DNA from: Arthrobacter woluwensis
Lineage (GTDB): Bacteria > Actinomycetota > Actinomycetes > Actinomycetales > Micrococcaceae
Length of the DNA: 64,000 bases
Assembly (NCBI RefSeq): GCF_900105345.1
Contig: NZ_FNSN01000003.1
Location: 1,984,001-2,048,000 of the forward strand
Reading direction: 5' to 3'
The notes under the pieces are model-generated. The model ran no database searches. It worked only from the letters and a program-made list of their open reading frames with translations, and had not been told where the DNA came from. The translations under genes were made by a program, and so were the position numbers. How positions within the stretch are numbered: position 1 is the first letter of the stretch; every line of letters begins with the position of its first letter. This document shows positions 15,642 through 25,208 of this stretch, piece by piece.

Positions 15642-16319
15642 TCAGCGCTGCTCGTCGGACGCCGGGGCCGGGGCGCCCTGGGCGGCGGCGCGGCGCAGCA
15701 GGATGTCGGGGAACGCCCGGTGCAGGGCGACCGCCAGGGGAGCCGCCACCAGGTTCTTGAGGATGTCGCCCGGGTAGAAGGCCAGGTCCGCCAGGAACGC
15801 GGCGGACAGGGATGTGCGCCCGTTGATCATGATGCCCAGGGGGCCGAGGGTGTGGGTCAGGAGCAGGCTGCTGCCGAAGGCGGCCAGGAAGAACCACAGG
15901 GTCCGGGGCTTGAGGCGCCTGCGCAGCACGCGGGTGGCCAGGAAACCGGCCAGTCCCGCGACCAGCGGGAACGCGATGATGTACCCGGCGGAAGGGCCGG
16001 CCAGGACACCGAGCCCCGCACGTCCCTGGGAGAAGATCGGGAGGCCGGCCAGGCCCAGCACCACATAGAGGCCCACGGCGGCGATCGCCCGGGGTCCGCC
16101 GAGCACCAGCCCGGTGAGCACGACCGCCAAGGTCTGGATGGTGATCGGCACGCCGACTCCGCCGATGCTGATGCCGGGAACCAGCGCGGACGCGGCGACC
16201 AGGGCGGCGAAGACGGCCACGAGGGCCAGATCGCGCGCTCCCCAGCGCTCGGTGGATCGGGTGCCTCCTGCGGGGAGGGGCGTCTGCTCGGTCACGGTTT
16301 CCTCTTTCAGCTGTGCCAT
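15642..16319 (-). CDS. bioY: biotin transporter substrate-binding protein BioY
   Basis: This is the S-component that binds biotin in the membrane, 225 residues with six predicted spans. The core LGGPRAIAAVGLYVVLGLAGLPIFSQG region with the conserved glycine-rich loop GLGVLAGPSAGYIIAFP is typical of BioY. ATG at 16319 is supported by an AAGGTGG Shine-Dalgarno five bases upstream. No biotin biosynthesis genes are in this window, so uptake may matter for this strain. Confidence 0.95.
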   Translation of the reverse strand: MAQLKEETVTEQTPLPAGGTRSTERWGARDLALVAVFAALVAASALVPGISIGGVGVPITIQTLAVVLTGLVLGGPRAIAAVGLYVVLGLAGLPIFSQGRAGLGVLAGPSAGYIIAFPLVAGLAGFLATRVLRRRLKPRTLWFFLAAFGSSLLLTHTLGPLGIMINGRTSLSAAFLADLAFYPGDILKNLVAAPLAVALHRAFPDILLRRAAAQGAPAPASDEQR

Positions 16320-16389
16320 GCGGTCCACCTTAGGACCGCGGAAACGGGCCGTTTTTGTGGGCTTCCTCCAAGGGAAGTGTGGGTGCGTG

Positions 16390-16401
16390 GTGGAATTCCA
16401 C
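16390..16401. promoter_or_regulatory. 12-bp perfect palindrome upstream of bioY and the ABC-F gene
   Basis: GTGGAATTCCAC is a perfect palindrome in the 233-bp divergent region, about 70 bases before bioY. It could be an operator for biotin regulation. It does not resemble the BioR or BioQ sites I know, so the assignment is speculative. Confidence 0.3.
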
Positions 16402-16457
16402 AAGGCCCGCTGACCGGGTGCGGGGCAGTGGCGTGAAGGGCGTCAGACGGGAGCCGG

Positions 16458-16463
16458 TAGAAT
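16458..16463 (+). promoter_or_regulatory. candidate -10 of the ABC-F gene
   Basis: TAGAAT is a good -10 hexamer about 90 bases upstream of the ABC-F GTG start. The -35 is not clear. Confidence 0.35.
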
Positions 16464-16552
16464 CGATGAGGCCCCTCTCGCACTCCTGGTGTGTCGTGTC
16501 CGCCGCGGACACCGAATCGGCCACTCCCACGCACCCTTCGGAAGGCACTCTC

Positions 16553-18154
<1,602 letters not shown>

Positions 18155-18181
18155 GCCGCGAGGGACAGCGCGAGGTGGACG

Positions 18182-18219
18182 GCAAGGGGCCCCACGGATG
18201 ATTCCGTGGGGCCCCTTGC
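18182..18219. terminator. bidirectional terminator hairpin
   Basis: Perfect 17-base arms (18182-18198 and 18203-18219) with a 4-base loop separate the ABC-F gene from the convergent SURF1 operon. Confidence 0.75.
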
Positions 18220-18259
18220 GGTTCGCGGGGTCAGGCGACGCGGCCGCTTGAGGCGCCGC

Positions 18260-19249
18260 TTACTTGAAGCCCTGCGCGTCGAGGATCGCGTCTTCCTCGT
18301 CCTCGGCACTGCGGCGTCCCGCGGCACGCCGCTCGGCGGTCTTGCGCTCGGCCTTTTTGCGATTCTGGCGCCAGTACTTCGCCGCGGTATGCGACGACGG
18401 CGGCACGGCGCCGGCGCCTGCCGCGGACTCCGCGCCGGGCTCGCCGGTGCCCTGGCCGCCGTCGTCGAGCGTCTCACCGGCGGCTGCGGCGGCTCGCGCA
18501 AGCTCGGCGTCCTCGGCATCCAGGGCGTCATTCTTGGCCTGCTGGCGGGCGGCATAGCCGAAACCGAGGATCATGAGCACTCCGAAGGCGAACCACTGGA
18601 GTGAGTACGAGAGGTGCGTGCCTTCGTCCGTGGCGGGCATCGGAAGCTGCATCGGGGCCACGGCGGGTGCGGGGGACTCGGACGCCATGCGGCCGTAGGC
18701 GCCCGTGAGCAGGGGGTACTTTACCTGGCTCGCGAACTGGTTCAGGTCGATCGACGCGATCTGCCCGGACGGTGCGCCGCGGTCCAGGGCGGGCTCCGAC
18801 GGCCGCAGCCGCACGACCACGGTCACGTCGCCGCGGGGCGCGTCCGGGATCGAGTCCGGCCGTCCGTTCTCCTTGTTGCCGATGGGGAGGAAGCCGCGGT
18901 CCACGATCACGGTGTCGCCGGAATCGACCCGGAACGGCACCAGCACTTGATATCCGGGCTGTCCGTTGAGGGTCCGGTTCCGCACGATCAGCTGGTCCTG
19001 CGGCAGGTACGTTCCGTGGAGCTTCACCTGCGACCACTCGCGGGCGGTGTCCATGTGCTCGAACAGCGGTTCCGCCTGGGCGAACGCCACTGGTGCGGAG
19101 TTGTAATTGGTGACGATCCGGTTGATGTTCGCCTGGGTTTCGGCCCGGCGGTCCATCTGCCAGCGGCCCAGGAGCACGCACGCGATCGCGAAGACGATGG
19201 CCAGGACGAAGTACCCCATCCAGCGGCGGGAGAAGAGGAAACGGTACAT
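18260..19249 (-). CDS. SURF1-family cytochrome c oxidase assembly protein
   Basis: SURF1 proteins help insert heme a into cytochrome aa3 oxidase. This one has 329 residues, with a transmembrane helix near residues 11-30 (MGYFVLAIVFAIACVLLGRWQ) and another at about 218-238 (LQWFAFGVLMILGFGYA). The domain between them lies outside. The GRWQ and the VDRGFLP stretch are family hallmarks. A long alanine-rich and then basic cytoplasmic tail (about residues 240-329) is an extension common in actinobacteria. The ATG follows directly on the stop of the upstream gene, so it is the last gene of a three-gene operon. Confidence 0.92.
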   Translation of the reverse strand: MYRFLFSRRWMGYFVLAIVFAIACVLLGRWQMDRRAETQANINRIVTNYNSAPVAFAQAEPLFEHMDTAREWSQVKLHGTYLPQDQLIVRNRTLNGQPGYQVLVPFRVDSGDTVIVDRGFLPIGNKENGRPDSIPDAPRGDVTVVVRLRPSEPALDRGAPSGQIASIDLNQFASQVKYPLLTGAYGRMASESPAPAVAPMQLPMPATDEGTHLSYSLQWFAFGVLMILGFGYAARQQAKNDALDAEDAELARAAAAAGETLDDGGQGTGEPGAESAAGAGAVPPSSHTAAKYWRQNRKKAERKTAERRAAGRRSAEDEEDAILDAQGFK

Positions 19250-19540
19250 CTAGGCCGGCGCTCCTGGCGTGTCGGGGTCCGCGGTCGGTTCGGGAGCCGG
19301 ATCGAACGGCACGGTCTCCTTCCAGAAGGACCGCTGGCGGAGGTAGTCCTCCAGCCAGTCGCGGTGCTCCGGGCAGGCGAGCCAGATCTTCCGGCGTTCC
19401 GGCGTGTGGATCTTCGGATTGTTCCAGAGCACCTGCCAGGCGGCGGGAGCGCGGCAGCCCTTGCGGGAGCAGATGGCCTCGGGGGTGGCCTGAGCGCTCC
19501 GGTCCGAGCCGGCCTGACTCAAGGCGTCGAAGAAGCTCAT
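19250..19540 (-). CDS. conserved small cysteine-containing protein upstream of SURF1
   Basis: This 96-residue protein is of a type sometimes mislabelled acetone carboxylase. Cysteines in ICSRKGC (about residues 24-30) and the later CPEHRDWL could bind a metal, in the style of a zinc ribbon. The C-terminus is proline-rich. It sits between DUF3099 and SURF1 genes with an ATGA overlap upstream and no gap downstream, so it is a stable member of this operon. Its function is unknown; involvement in oxidase assembly is suggested only by its neighbour. Confidence 0.8.
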   Translation of the reverse strand: MSFFDALSQAGSDRSAQATPEAICSRKGCRAPAAWQVLWNNPKIHTPERRKIWLACPEHRDWLEDYLRQRSFWKETVPFDPAPEPTADPDTPGAPA

Positions 19541-20010
19541 GCGGCGTCCCCCTGCCGCGGGTTCGGGCGCGTGGTGGGGTCGGCGGGTCGGGCCGACTCG
19601 ACGATCTCGCCCTGGATGATCTGGCCTGCATTCCCGTCCGAGGACGAGGTGGAGTCTTCCGGTGTGCCGTCGCCGGGTTTCGTGGCTTCAGCCGGGAGGG
19701 CGGCCTGGAGCGGTGTGCCGATCAGGTGGTCGCTGGGGGTCTCGGCCTTGTCCCCGCCATTGGCGATGATCACCGCGAACCACGGCAGGAAGACGGCGCC
19801 GGCCACGGCAATGAGCTTGAACCAGCCGTCCAGCACGAACAGAAGGCCGAGGCAGGCCATGCGGATGCCCATCGCGACGGCGTACTTGATCATCCGGGAG
19901 CGGATCTCATCGGAATGCGCAGTACCGGCGTCGGTGATGCTCACGACCTCGGCGTTCTGGGCCGACCGGGGGTGCCGGCCTCCGCCTTGCTGGTTCGTCA
20001 CGGTTCTCAC
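19537..20010 (-). CDS. DUF3099 domain-containing membrane protein
   Basis: This 157-residue protein has the DUF3099 pattern: a short N-terminal VVSITDAG motif followed by two membrane helices (about residues 43-62 and 66-85, containing RMIKYAVAMGIRMACLGLLF). A hydrophilic, low-complexity C-terminal tail reaches to the end. DUF3099 proteins are actinobacterial and of unknown function. It opens the operon with the small cysteine protein and SURF1. The start is ATG at 20010. Confidence 0.88.
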   Translation of the reverse strand: MRTVTNQQGGGRHPRSAQNAEVVSITDAGTAHSDEIRSRMIKYAVAMGIRMACLGLLFVLDGWFKLIAVAGAVFLPWFAVIIANGGDKAETPSDHLIGTPLQAALPAEATKPGDGTPEDSTSSSDGNAGQIIQGEIVESARPADPTTRPNPRQGDAA

Positions 20011-20093
20011 TCACGCTCCAATATGCTTCACATCCATTCTCTCACCGTGTGCCATGAGCCCAAAAACGAGCGGACCGATAGGATGCAATCCGT

Positions 20094-20138
20094 ATCGAAT
20101 GACGTTTCGATGGATGAGTGTCGAATCATCGAATGATG
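20094..20138 (+). promoter_or_regulatory. cluster of inverted repeats upstream of fabG
   Basis: ATCGAA (20094-20099) and TTCGAT (20106-20111) form an inverted repeat with a 6-base spacer. A second element, ATCAT-CGA-ATGAT, follows at about 20126-20138, and TCGAAT recurs. A possible -10 (TAGGAT) lies at 20079-20084. The cluster is 22-66 bases upstream of fabG, so a repressor site in the leader is plausible. Confidence 0.35.
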
Positions 20139-20159
20139 AGTATGGAAGCGAGAGCGTGC

Positions 20160-20885
20160 ATGAGCGAGCAGAGCACCACGGGCCGCAGCGTCCTGGTCAC
20201 CGGCGGGAACCGGGGCATCGGACTGGCCATCGCCCAGGAGTTCCTGGCCAATGGTGACAAGGTCGCGGTGACGTACCGGACCGCGACGGAACTGCCCGAG
20301 GGGATCCTCGGCGTCCAGGCGGACGTCACTGACGAGGCCTCCCTCGACGCCGCGTTCAAGCAGGTCGAGGATGCGCACGGTCCCGTGGAGGTGCTGGTGG
20401 CCAACGCCGGCATCACCAAGGACACCCTGCTGCTCCGCATGAGCGAGGATGACTTCACCTCCGTGCTCGACACCAACCTCACCGGCTCCTTCCGCGTGCT
20501 CAAGCGCGCCATCAAGGGCATGATCCGCCTGCGCAAGGGCCGTGTGGTGTTCATCTCCTCCGTGGTCGGCCTCTACGGCTCGCCGGGCCAGATCAACTAC
20601 TCGGCCTCCAAGTCCGGCCTGGTCGGCATGGCCCGCTCGCTCACGCGTGAACTCGGCTCCCGCGGCATCACCGCGAACGTGGTGGCCCCCGGCTTCATCA
20701 ACACGGACATGACGGCGGAGCTGCCCGAGGAGACCCAGAAGAACTACCTCTCCACCATCCCGGCGGGTCGCTTCGCCGAGGCGGAGGAAGTGGCCCGCGT
20801 GGTCCGCTGGATCTCCAGCGATGAAGCCGCCTACATCTCCGGCGCCGTCATTCCGGTGGACGGCGGCCTGGGCATGGGTCACTGA
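20160..20885 (+). CDS. fabG: 3-oxoacyl-ACP reductase FabG
   Basis: This 241-residue SDR reduces 3-oxoacyl-ACP in fatty acid elongation with NADPH. It has the cofactor motif TGGNRGIG (about residues 14-21), NAG (about 83-85), catalytic Ser in FISSV and Tyr/Lys in NYSASK. It resembles MabA/FabG1 of mycobacteria. ATG at 20160 is used because a GGAAGCGAGAG stretch precedes it; in-frame ATGs upstream at 20118 and 20142 are less likely. The next gene is a second reductase 65 bases downstream on the same strand. Confidence 0.92.
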   Translation: MSEQSTTGRSVLVTGGNRGIGLAIAQEFLANGDKVAVTYRTATELPEGILGVQADVTDEASLDAAFKQVEDAHGPVEVLVANAGITKDTLLLRMSEDDFTSVLDTNLTGSFRVLKRAIKGMIRLRKGRVVFISSVVGLYGSPGQINYSASKSGLVGMARSLTRELGSRGITANVVAPGFINTDMTAELPEETQKNYLSTIPAGRFAEAEEVARVVRWISSDEAAYISGAVIPVDGGLGMGH

Positions 20886-20950
20886 CCCCTGATTTCTTCC
20901 GCTTGACGCGGTTCCCCCTGAATTTTCTTCCCTGATTCCAAGGAGCACTT

Positions 20951-21694
20951 ATGGGAACTCTGGACAACAAGACCGCCATCGTCACGGGCTCTTCCCGTGG
21001 CATCGGGGCAGAGGTCGCCAAGATCCTCGCCGGTGAAGGCGCGGCCGTGGTGGTCAACTACCGTCAGAAGGCGCCCCGCGCCAACAAGGTGGTGCAGCAG
21101 ATCACCGAGGCCGGAGGCCGGGCCGTGGCCGTCGCCGCCGACCTGACCACCGAGGACGGGGCCCAGGCCCTGGTCGACGCCGCCCAGGAGAACTTCGGCG
21201 GCCTGGACATCCTCGTCCTGAACGCCTCCGGCGGCATGGAGACGGGCCTTGGCGAGGACTACGCGCTGCGCCTGAACCGTGACGCGCAGGTCAAGATGCT
21301 CGAGACCGCCACGGCCGTCATGCCAGCCGGTTCGCGCGTGGTGTTCGTCACGAGCCACCAGGCCCACTTCATCGACACCGTGCCCACGATGCCGGAGTAC
21401 GAGCCGGTCGCGCGCAGCAAGCGTGCGGGCGAGACCGCACTGCGCGAGTTCATCCCGGCGCTCGAGGCCAAGGGCATCAGCTTCGTGGTCATTTCCGGCG
21501 ACATGATCGAGGGCACCGTCACGGCCACCCTGCTCGACCGCGCCCGTCCCGGTGCGATCGCCGAGCGCCGTGCCGAGGCCGGCAAGCTGTTCACGGTGGA
21601 GGAGTTCGGCGTGGAGGTCGCCCGCATGGTGACGGCCGACGTCCCCACGGGCCACACCGAGTACGCCGGCGGCGCGGGGCACTTCCAGAAGTAG
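20951..21694 (+). CDS. SDR-family reductase with enoyl-reductase (FabL-like) active-site spacing
   Basis: This 247-residue SDR has TGSSRGIG at residues 12-19 and an NASGG variant at 91-95. The usual Y-x3-K is absent: the residue four before Lys157 is Val153. Instead Tyr150 lies seven before Lys157 (Y-x6-K), the spacing of enoyl-ACP reductases. The Y-x-x-V-x-x-S-K pattern and the TGSSRG...VVNY stretch resemble FabL of Bacillus subtilis as I recall it. Position right after fabG supports a role as an enoyl-ACP reductase completing the elongation cycle. This is inference; a general SDR remains possible. A clear GGAG ribosome site (AAGGAGC) precedes ATG 20951. Confidence 0.75.
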   Translation: MGTLDNKTAIVTGSSRGIGAEVAKILAGEGAAVVVNYRQKAPRANKVVQQITEAGGRAVAVAADLTTEDGAQALVDAAQENFGGLDILVLNASGGMETGLGEDYALRLNRDAQVKMLETATAVMPAGSRVVFVTSHQAHFIDTVPTMPEYEPVARSKRAGETALREFIPALEAKGISFVVISGDMIEGTVTATLLDRARPGAIAERRAEAGKLFTVEEFGVEVARMVTADVPTGHTEYAGGAGHFQK

Positions 21695-21711
21695 CACCCA
21701 CCCCGGATACG

Positions 21712-21753
21712 ACGACGGCGGCCGCATCCCTCAGGGGGAACGGCCGCCGTCGT
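21712..21753. terminator. bidirectional terminator hairpin
   Basis: Perfect 13-base arms (21712-21724 and 21741-21753) with a 16-base loop lie between the reductase gene and the convergent serB. Confidence 0.65.
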
Positions 21754-21774
21754 GCGTCTGACGGGGGTGCCGTG

Positions 21775-22695
21775 TCAGGCCAGGGGGACACCCGCCAGGA
21801 CCGCCACGGCGTCCAGGTTCGGGACGTTGATGGCGGCGTCCGCGGCGGCCTGCACCGCGGGCTTCGCGTTGAACGCGACGCCGAGGCCCGCCGTCGCGAG
21901 CATGTCCAGGTCGTTCGCGCCGTCGCCGACCGCGATCGCGGCTTCGAGCGGCACGCCGGAGGCCTGGGCCCACTCGCGGAGGCGGCTGGCCTTCGTGGCG
22001 CGGTCCACCACGTCGCCGGCGACACGGCCGGTCAGCAGGCCGTCCTGGACCTCCAGGTCGTTGGCCAGCCAGAAGTCGAGACCCAGTTCTTCGGCGAGCG
22101 GCCCCAGGATCTGGTTGAAGCCGCCCGAGACCACGGCCACCCGGTGCCCGGCGCCGTGGAAGGCGTCCACGAGCCGCTGCGCCCCCACGCTGAGGCGGAC
22201 GGCCTGACGGACTTCGTCGAAGACGGTCTCGGGCAGGCCGGCCAGCTGGGCCACACGCTGGTGGAGACTCGCTGCGAAGTCGAGCTCGCCCCGCATGGCG
22301 GCCTCGGTCACCGCGGCCACTTCGGCCTCCTTGCCGGCATGGGCCGCGATCAGCTCGATGACCTCCTGCTGGATGAGGGTCGAGTCGACGTCCATGATGA
22401 GAAATTTCCGCTCGGCCTGGCGGAGCGCGTACGGCACGACCGCCACGTCGATGCTCAGGCCGGCCTCGGCCAGCGCTTCACGGGCCGAGACGAGCCACTG
22501 TTCCGGGACCACCGAGGCGGCGTCCGCGTCGGCCGGGGCCACCACGGTCAGCTCGGCCGCCTGAAATCCTTCCGCGCTGACGGGCCGCCACTCGCCGTCC
22601 ACCGCTCCGTGCCGTGCGAGGACGGCGGACGCCTCCTCCAGGGCTGTGGCGGAGAGTTCCGGGGCATAGGCGAGGGCGGAGAAGTGTGACTGCAT
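21775..22695 (-). CDS. serB: phosphoserine phosphatase SerB
   Basis: This enzyme performs the last step of serine biosynthesis, removing phosphate from O-phosphoserine. It has 306 residues, with an N-terminal ACT-like region (about 1-90) and a HAD phosphatase domain. The catalytic DxDST motif is MDVDSTL at about residues 100-106. The later VVSGGFNQI and GDGANDLDML motifs complete the active site. The start is ATG at 22695. Confidence 0.95.
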   Translation of the reverse strand: MQSHFSALAYAPELSATALEEASAVLARHGAVDGEWRPVSAEGFQAAELTVVAPADADAASVVPEQWLVSAREALAEAGLSIDVAVVPYALRQAERKFLIMDVDSTLIQQEVIELIAAHAGKEAEVAAVTEAAMRGELDFAASLHQRVAQLAGLPETVFDEVRQAVRLSVGAQRLVDAFHGAGHRVAVVSGGFNQILGPLAEELGLDFWLANDLEVQDGLLTGRVAGDVVDRATKASRLREWAQASGVPLEAAIAVGDGANDLDMLATAGLGVAFNAKPAVQAAADAAINVPNLDAVAVLAGVPLA

Positions 22696-22759
22696 TCAGC
22701 CATGGTAGCCAGCGTTGCGGTTATCCATGGAACCCACTTTTACCCTAAGGTTTTATGTC

Positions 22760-23545
22760 ATGAGTGAAGTCCTCCAGTTGAGCCATGTCTCGGTGCGCCG
22801 GGGCCGGAAAACACTTCTGAACGATGTTTCCTGGCAGGTCAACGACGGCGAGCGGTGGGTGGTGCTCGGTCCGAACGGCGCGGGCAAGACCACGCTGCTC
22901 CAGCTGGCGGGTGCGCGGATGCACCCGAGCGACGGCACCGTGGACATCCTCGACGAGCGCCTCGGCCGCGTGGACGTCTTCGAACTGCGTCCCCGGATCG
23001 GACTGTCCTCGGCCGCCCTGGCCAATCACATCCCGGAGGACGAGACCGTCCTCAACGTGGTCGTCACCGCGGCCTACGGCGTGACCGGCCGCTGGCGTGA
23101 GGGCTACGAACGCGCCGATGAGCGCCGCGCCTTCCGCCTCCTGAACGCCTGGGGGATGGGCCCCCTCCTCAACCGGCAGTTCGCCACGCTGAGTGAAGGC
23201 GAACGCAAGCGCACCCAGATCGCGCGTGCCCTCATGACCGACCCCGAGCTGCTCCTCCTCGACGAGCCCGGCGCCGGCCTGGATCTCGGCGGACGCGAGG
23301 AGCTCGTCGCCGAGCTGTCCAAGCTCGCCGCCGACCCGATGTCCCCGGTGACCATCCTGGTGACGCATCACCTGGAGGAGGTCCCGCCGTCGTTCACGCA
23401 TGCTCTGCTGCTGCGCGACGGCGAGGTGGTGACCGCCGGTCCGATCGCCGACGTGCTGACCGAGGACCACCTCAGCGCCACCTTCGGCCTGCCGCTGACC
23501 GTCACGCACGACGCCGGACGGTACACCGCCCGCGCCCGCGCCTAG
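22760..23545 (+). CDS. ABC transporter ATP-binding protein
   Basis: This 261-residue single ABC domain has Walker A GPNGAGKTTLLQL (about residues 37-49), signature LSEGERKRTQIARAL and Walker B LLLLDEPGAGLD. It resembles YlmA/ModF-type stand-alone ATPases. No partner permease of ABC type lies nearby, and the next gene encodes a TSUP permease that does not use an ABC ATPase. ATG at 22760 gives MSEVLQLSHV; the frame upstream is open but without support. It may act in trans or in a non-transport role. Confidence 0.88.
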   Translation: MSEVLQLSHVSVRRGRKTLLNDVSWQVNDGERWVVLGPNGAGKTTLLQLAGARMHPSDGTVDILDERLGRVDVFELRPRIGLSSAALANHIPEDETVLNVVVTAAYGVTGRWREGYERADERRAFRLLNAWGMGPLLNRQFATLSEGERKRTQIARALMTDPELLLLDEPGAGLDLGGREELVAELSKLAADPMSPVTILVTHHLEEVPPSFTHALLLRDGEVVTAGPIADVLTEDHLSATFGLPLTVTHDAGRYTARARA

Positions 23546-23557
23546 GAGCCGCCCGTC

Positions 23558-24343
23558 ATGGAGTGGCTGCACGGCGCGCTGATCTTCCTCGCGGGCATCT
23601 GGGCCGGGACCATCAACACGGTGGTGGGCTCGGGCACGCTCGTGACGTTCCCCGTGCTGGTCGCGCTGGGAACAGCCCCCGTGACGGCGTCCATCAGCAA
23701 CGCCATGGGCCTGATCGCCGGCAACGTCTCCGGAGCCCTCGGGTACCGGAAGCAGCTCCAGGGCCGCTGGCGGTCGCTGGCCACCCTCATGCCGGCCTCG
23801 CTGCTCGGCGGGGTCACCGGCGCCTACCTCCTGCTGCACCTCCCGGAGGAGGTGTTCCAGTACGTCGCCCCGGTGCTGATCGTGTGCGCACTCCTCCTGG
23901 TGGTCTTCCAGCCCCGGCTGCAGCGCTGGGTCCGGAACCGCGAGCAGGTGCCCGGCAACGCCCTCAAGGACAAGAACCACGGAGTCCTGCTCCTGGTCCT
24001 GGTGTTCCTGGCCGGCGTCTACGGAGGCTACTTCGTAGCCGCGCAGGGCGTGCTGCTGGTGGGCATCCTCGGGGTCTTCATGGCCGGCACCATGCAGCAG
24101 GCCAACGCGATGAAGAACTTCCTGGTCCTGGCGGTGAACGTCGTCGCGGCGGTGTCCTATCTGCTGTTCGCCTTCGACCGGATCAGCTGGCCCGTGGTGG
24201 CTCTCATCGCGGTCTCCTCCCTGATCGGTGGTCTGCTGGGCGCGAAGATCGGGCAGAAGCTCAAGCCGGTGGTGCTCCGCACCGTGATCGTGGTGCTGGG
24301 CCTCCTGGCACTGGCCGTGATGCTGGGCAAGCTGCTGGCATAA
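23558..24343 (+). CDS. TSUP-family (TauE/SafE) anion permease
   Basis: This 261-residue integral membrane protein has about eight helices in two repeats. The N-terminal GTINTVVGSGTLVTFPVLVALG and the second-half YGGYFVAAQGVLLVGILG are the two family motifs. TSUP members export or import sulfite, sulfonates and related small organic anions. The start lies 12 bases after the ABC ATPase gene, so the two are probably co-transcribed. Substrate is not known. Confidence 0.9.
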   Translation: MEWLHGALIFLAGIWAGTINTVVGSGTLVTFPVLVALGTAPVTASISNAMGLIAGNVSGALGYRKQLQGRWRSLATLMPASLLGGVTGAYLLLHLPEEVFQYVAPVLIVCALLLVVFQPRLQRWVRNREQVPGNALKDKNHGVLLLVLVFLAGVYGGYFVAAQGVLLVGILGVFMAGTMQQANAMKNFLVLAVNVVAAVSYLLFAFDRISWPVVALIAVSSLIGGLLGAKIGQKLKPVVLRTVIVVLGLLALAVMLGKLLA

Positions 24344-24350
24344 TCCTTGG

Positions 24351-25157
24351 GTGCCCTTCATCGCCCTTGAGAATGCCTCCGATCCCCGGATCGCCGACTA
24401 CCGCAACCTCACCGACGTCCAGCTGCGCCTGAAGACCGAACCCGAGCGCGGCCTCTACATCGCGGAGTCGTCCCGCGTGGTGCGGCGGGCCATCGCCGCA
24501 GGTCACCGGCCCCGGTCCTTCTTCCTCACGGAGAAGTGGATCAAGGATCTCGCCGACGTCCTGGAACAGTTCCCCGACGTCCCGGCGTACGTGGGGGAAT
24601 CCGCGGTCTTGGAGGAGATCACCGGCTTCCACCTCCACCGGGGAGCTCTGGCCGCCATGGAGCGTCCCGCGCCCCGTGCGCTGCAGGAAGTGCTCGACGG
24701 CGCGCGGCGGGTCGCCGTGCTGGAGGACATCACGGACCACACGAACCTCGGGGCCATGTTCCGCAGCGCCGCCGGCCTGGGCATTGACGCGGTGCTGGTG
24801 ACGCCGCGCTGCGCCGACCCGCTCTACCGCCGATCGATCCGCGTGAGCATGGGCACGGTCTTCCAGGTGCCGTGGGCCCGCCTGGACTCGTGGCCCGAGG
24901 GGATCGAAGAGCTGCAGGCCGCGGGCTTCACCGTGGCCGCGATGGAGCTCACCCCGGAATCCCTGACCATCGACGCCCTCGCGGCGCGCAGCCCGGAGCG
25001 GCTCGCCCTGATCCTCGGGACCGAGGGCGCCGGCGTCACGCCCGAGGCGCTGGAGGCCGCCGACGTCGCGGTGGAGATCCCGATGCGGCCCGGCGTGGAC
25101 TCGCTCAATGTGGCCGCGGCGTCCGCCGTCGCGTTCTGGGAGCTGCGGGCGCGCTGA
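24351..25157 (+). CDS. TrmH/SpoU-family RNA 2'-O-methyltransferase
   Basis: This 268-residue SPOUT methyltransferase uses SAM to methylate ribose in rRNA or tRNA. Motif 1 (NLGAMFRSA) is at about residue 131, motif 2 (LILGTEGAGV) at about 222 and motif 3 (IPMRPGVDSLNVAAASAV) at about 243. An N-terminal substrate-binding region (about 1-110) resembles the RlmB/TsnR type. The start is GTG at 24351, seven bases after the permease gene. The RNA target cannot be told from sequence. Confidence 0.9.
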   Translation: MPFIALENASDPRIADYRNLTDVQLRLKTEPERGLYIAESSRVVRRAIAAGHRPRSFFLTEKWIKDLADVLEQFPDVPAYVGESAVLEEITGFHLHRGALAAMERPAPRALQEVLDGARRVAVLEDITDHTNLGAMFRSAAGLGIDAVLVTPRCADPLYRRSIRVSMGTVFQVPWARLDSWPEGIEELQAAGFTVAAMELTPESLTIDALAARSPERLALILGTEGAGVTPEALEAADVAVEIPMRPGVDSLNVAAASAVAFWELRAR

Positions 25158-25208
25158 CAGCCGGTGCGGGCCGGTGCGTGACCTGGCCCGCGTTGCTACC
25201 GTGGTGTC

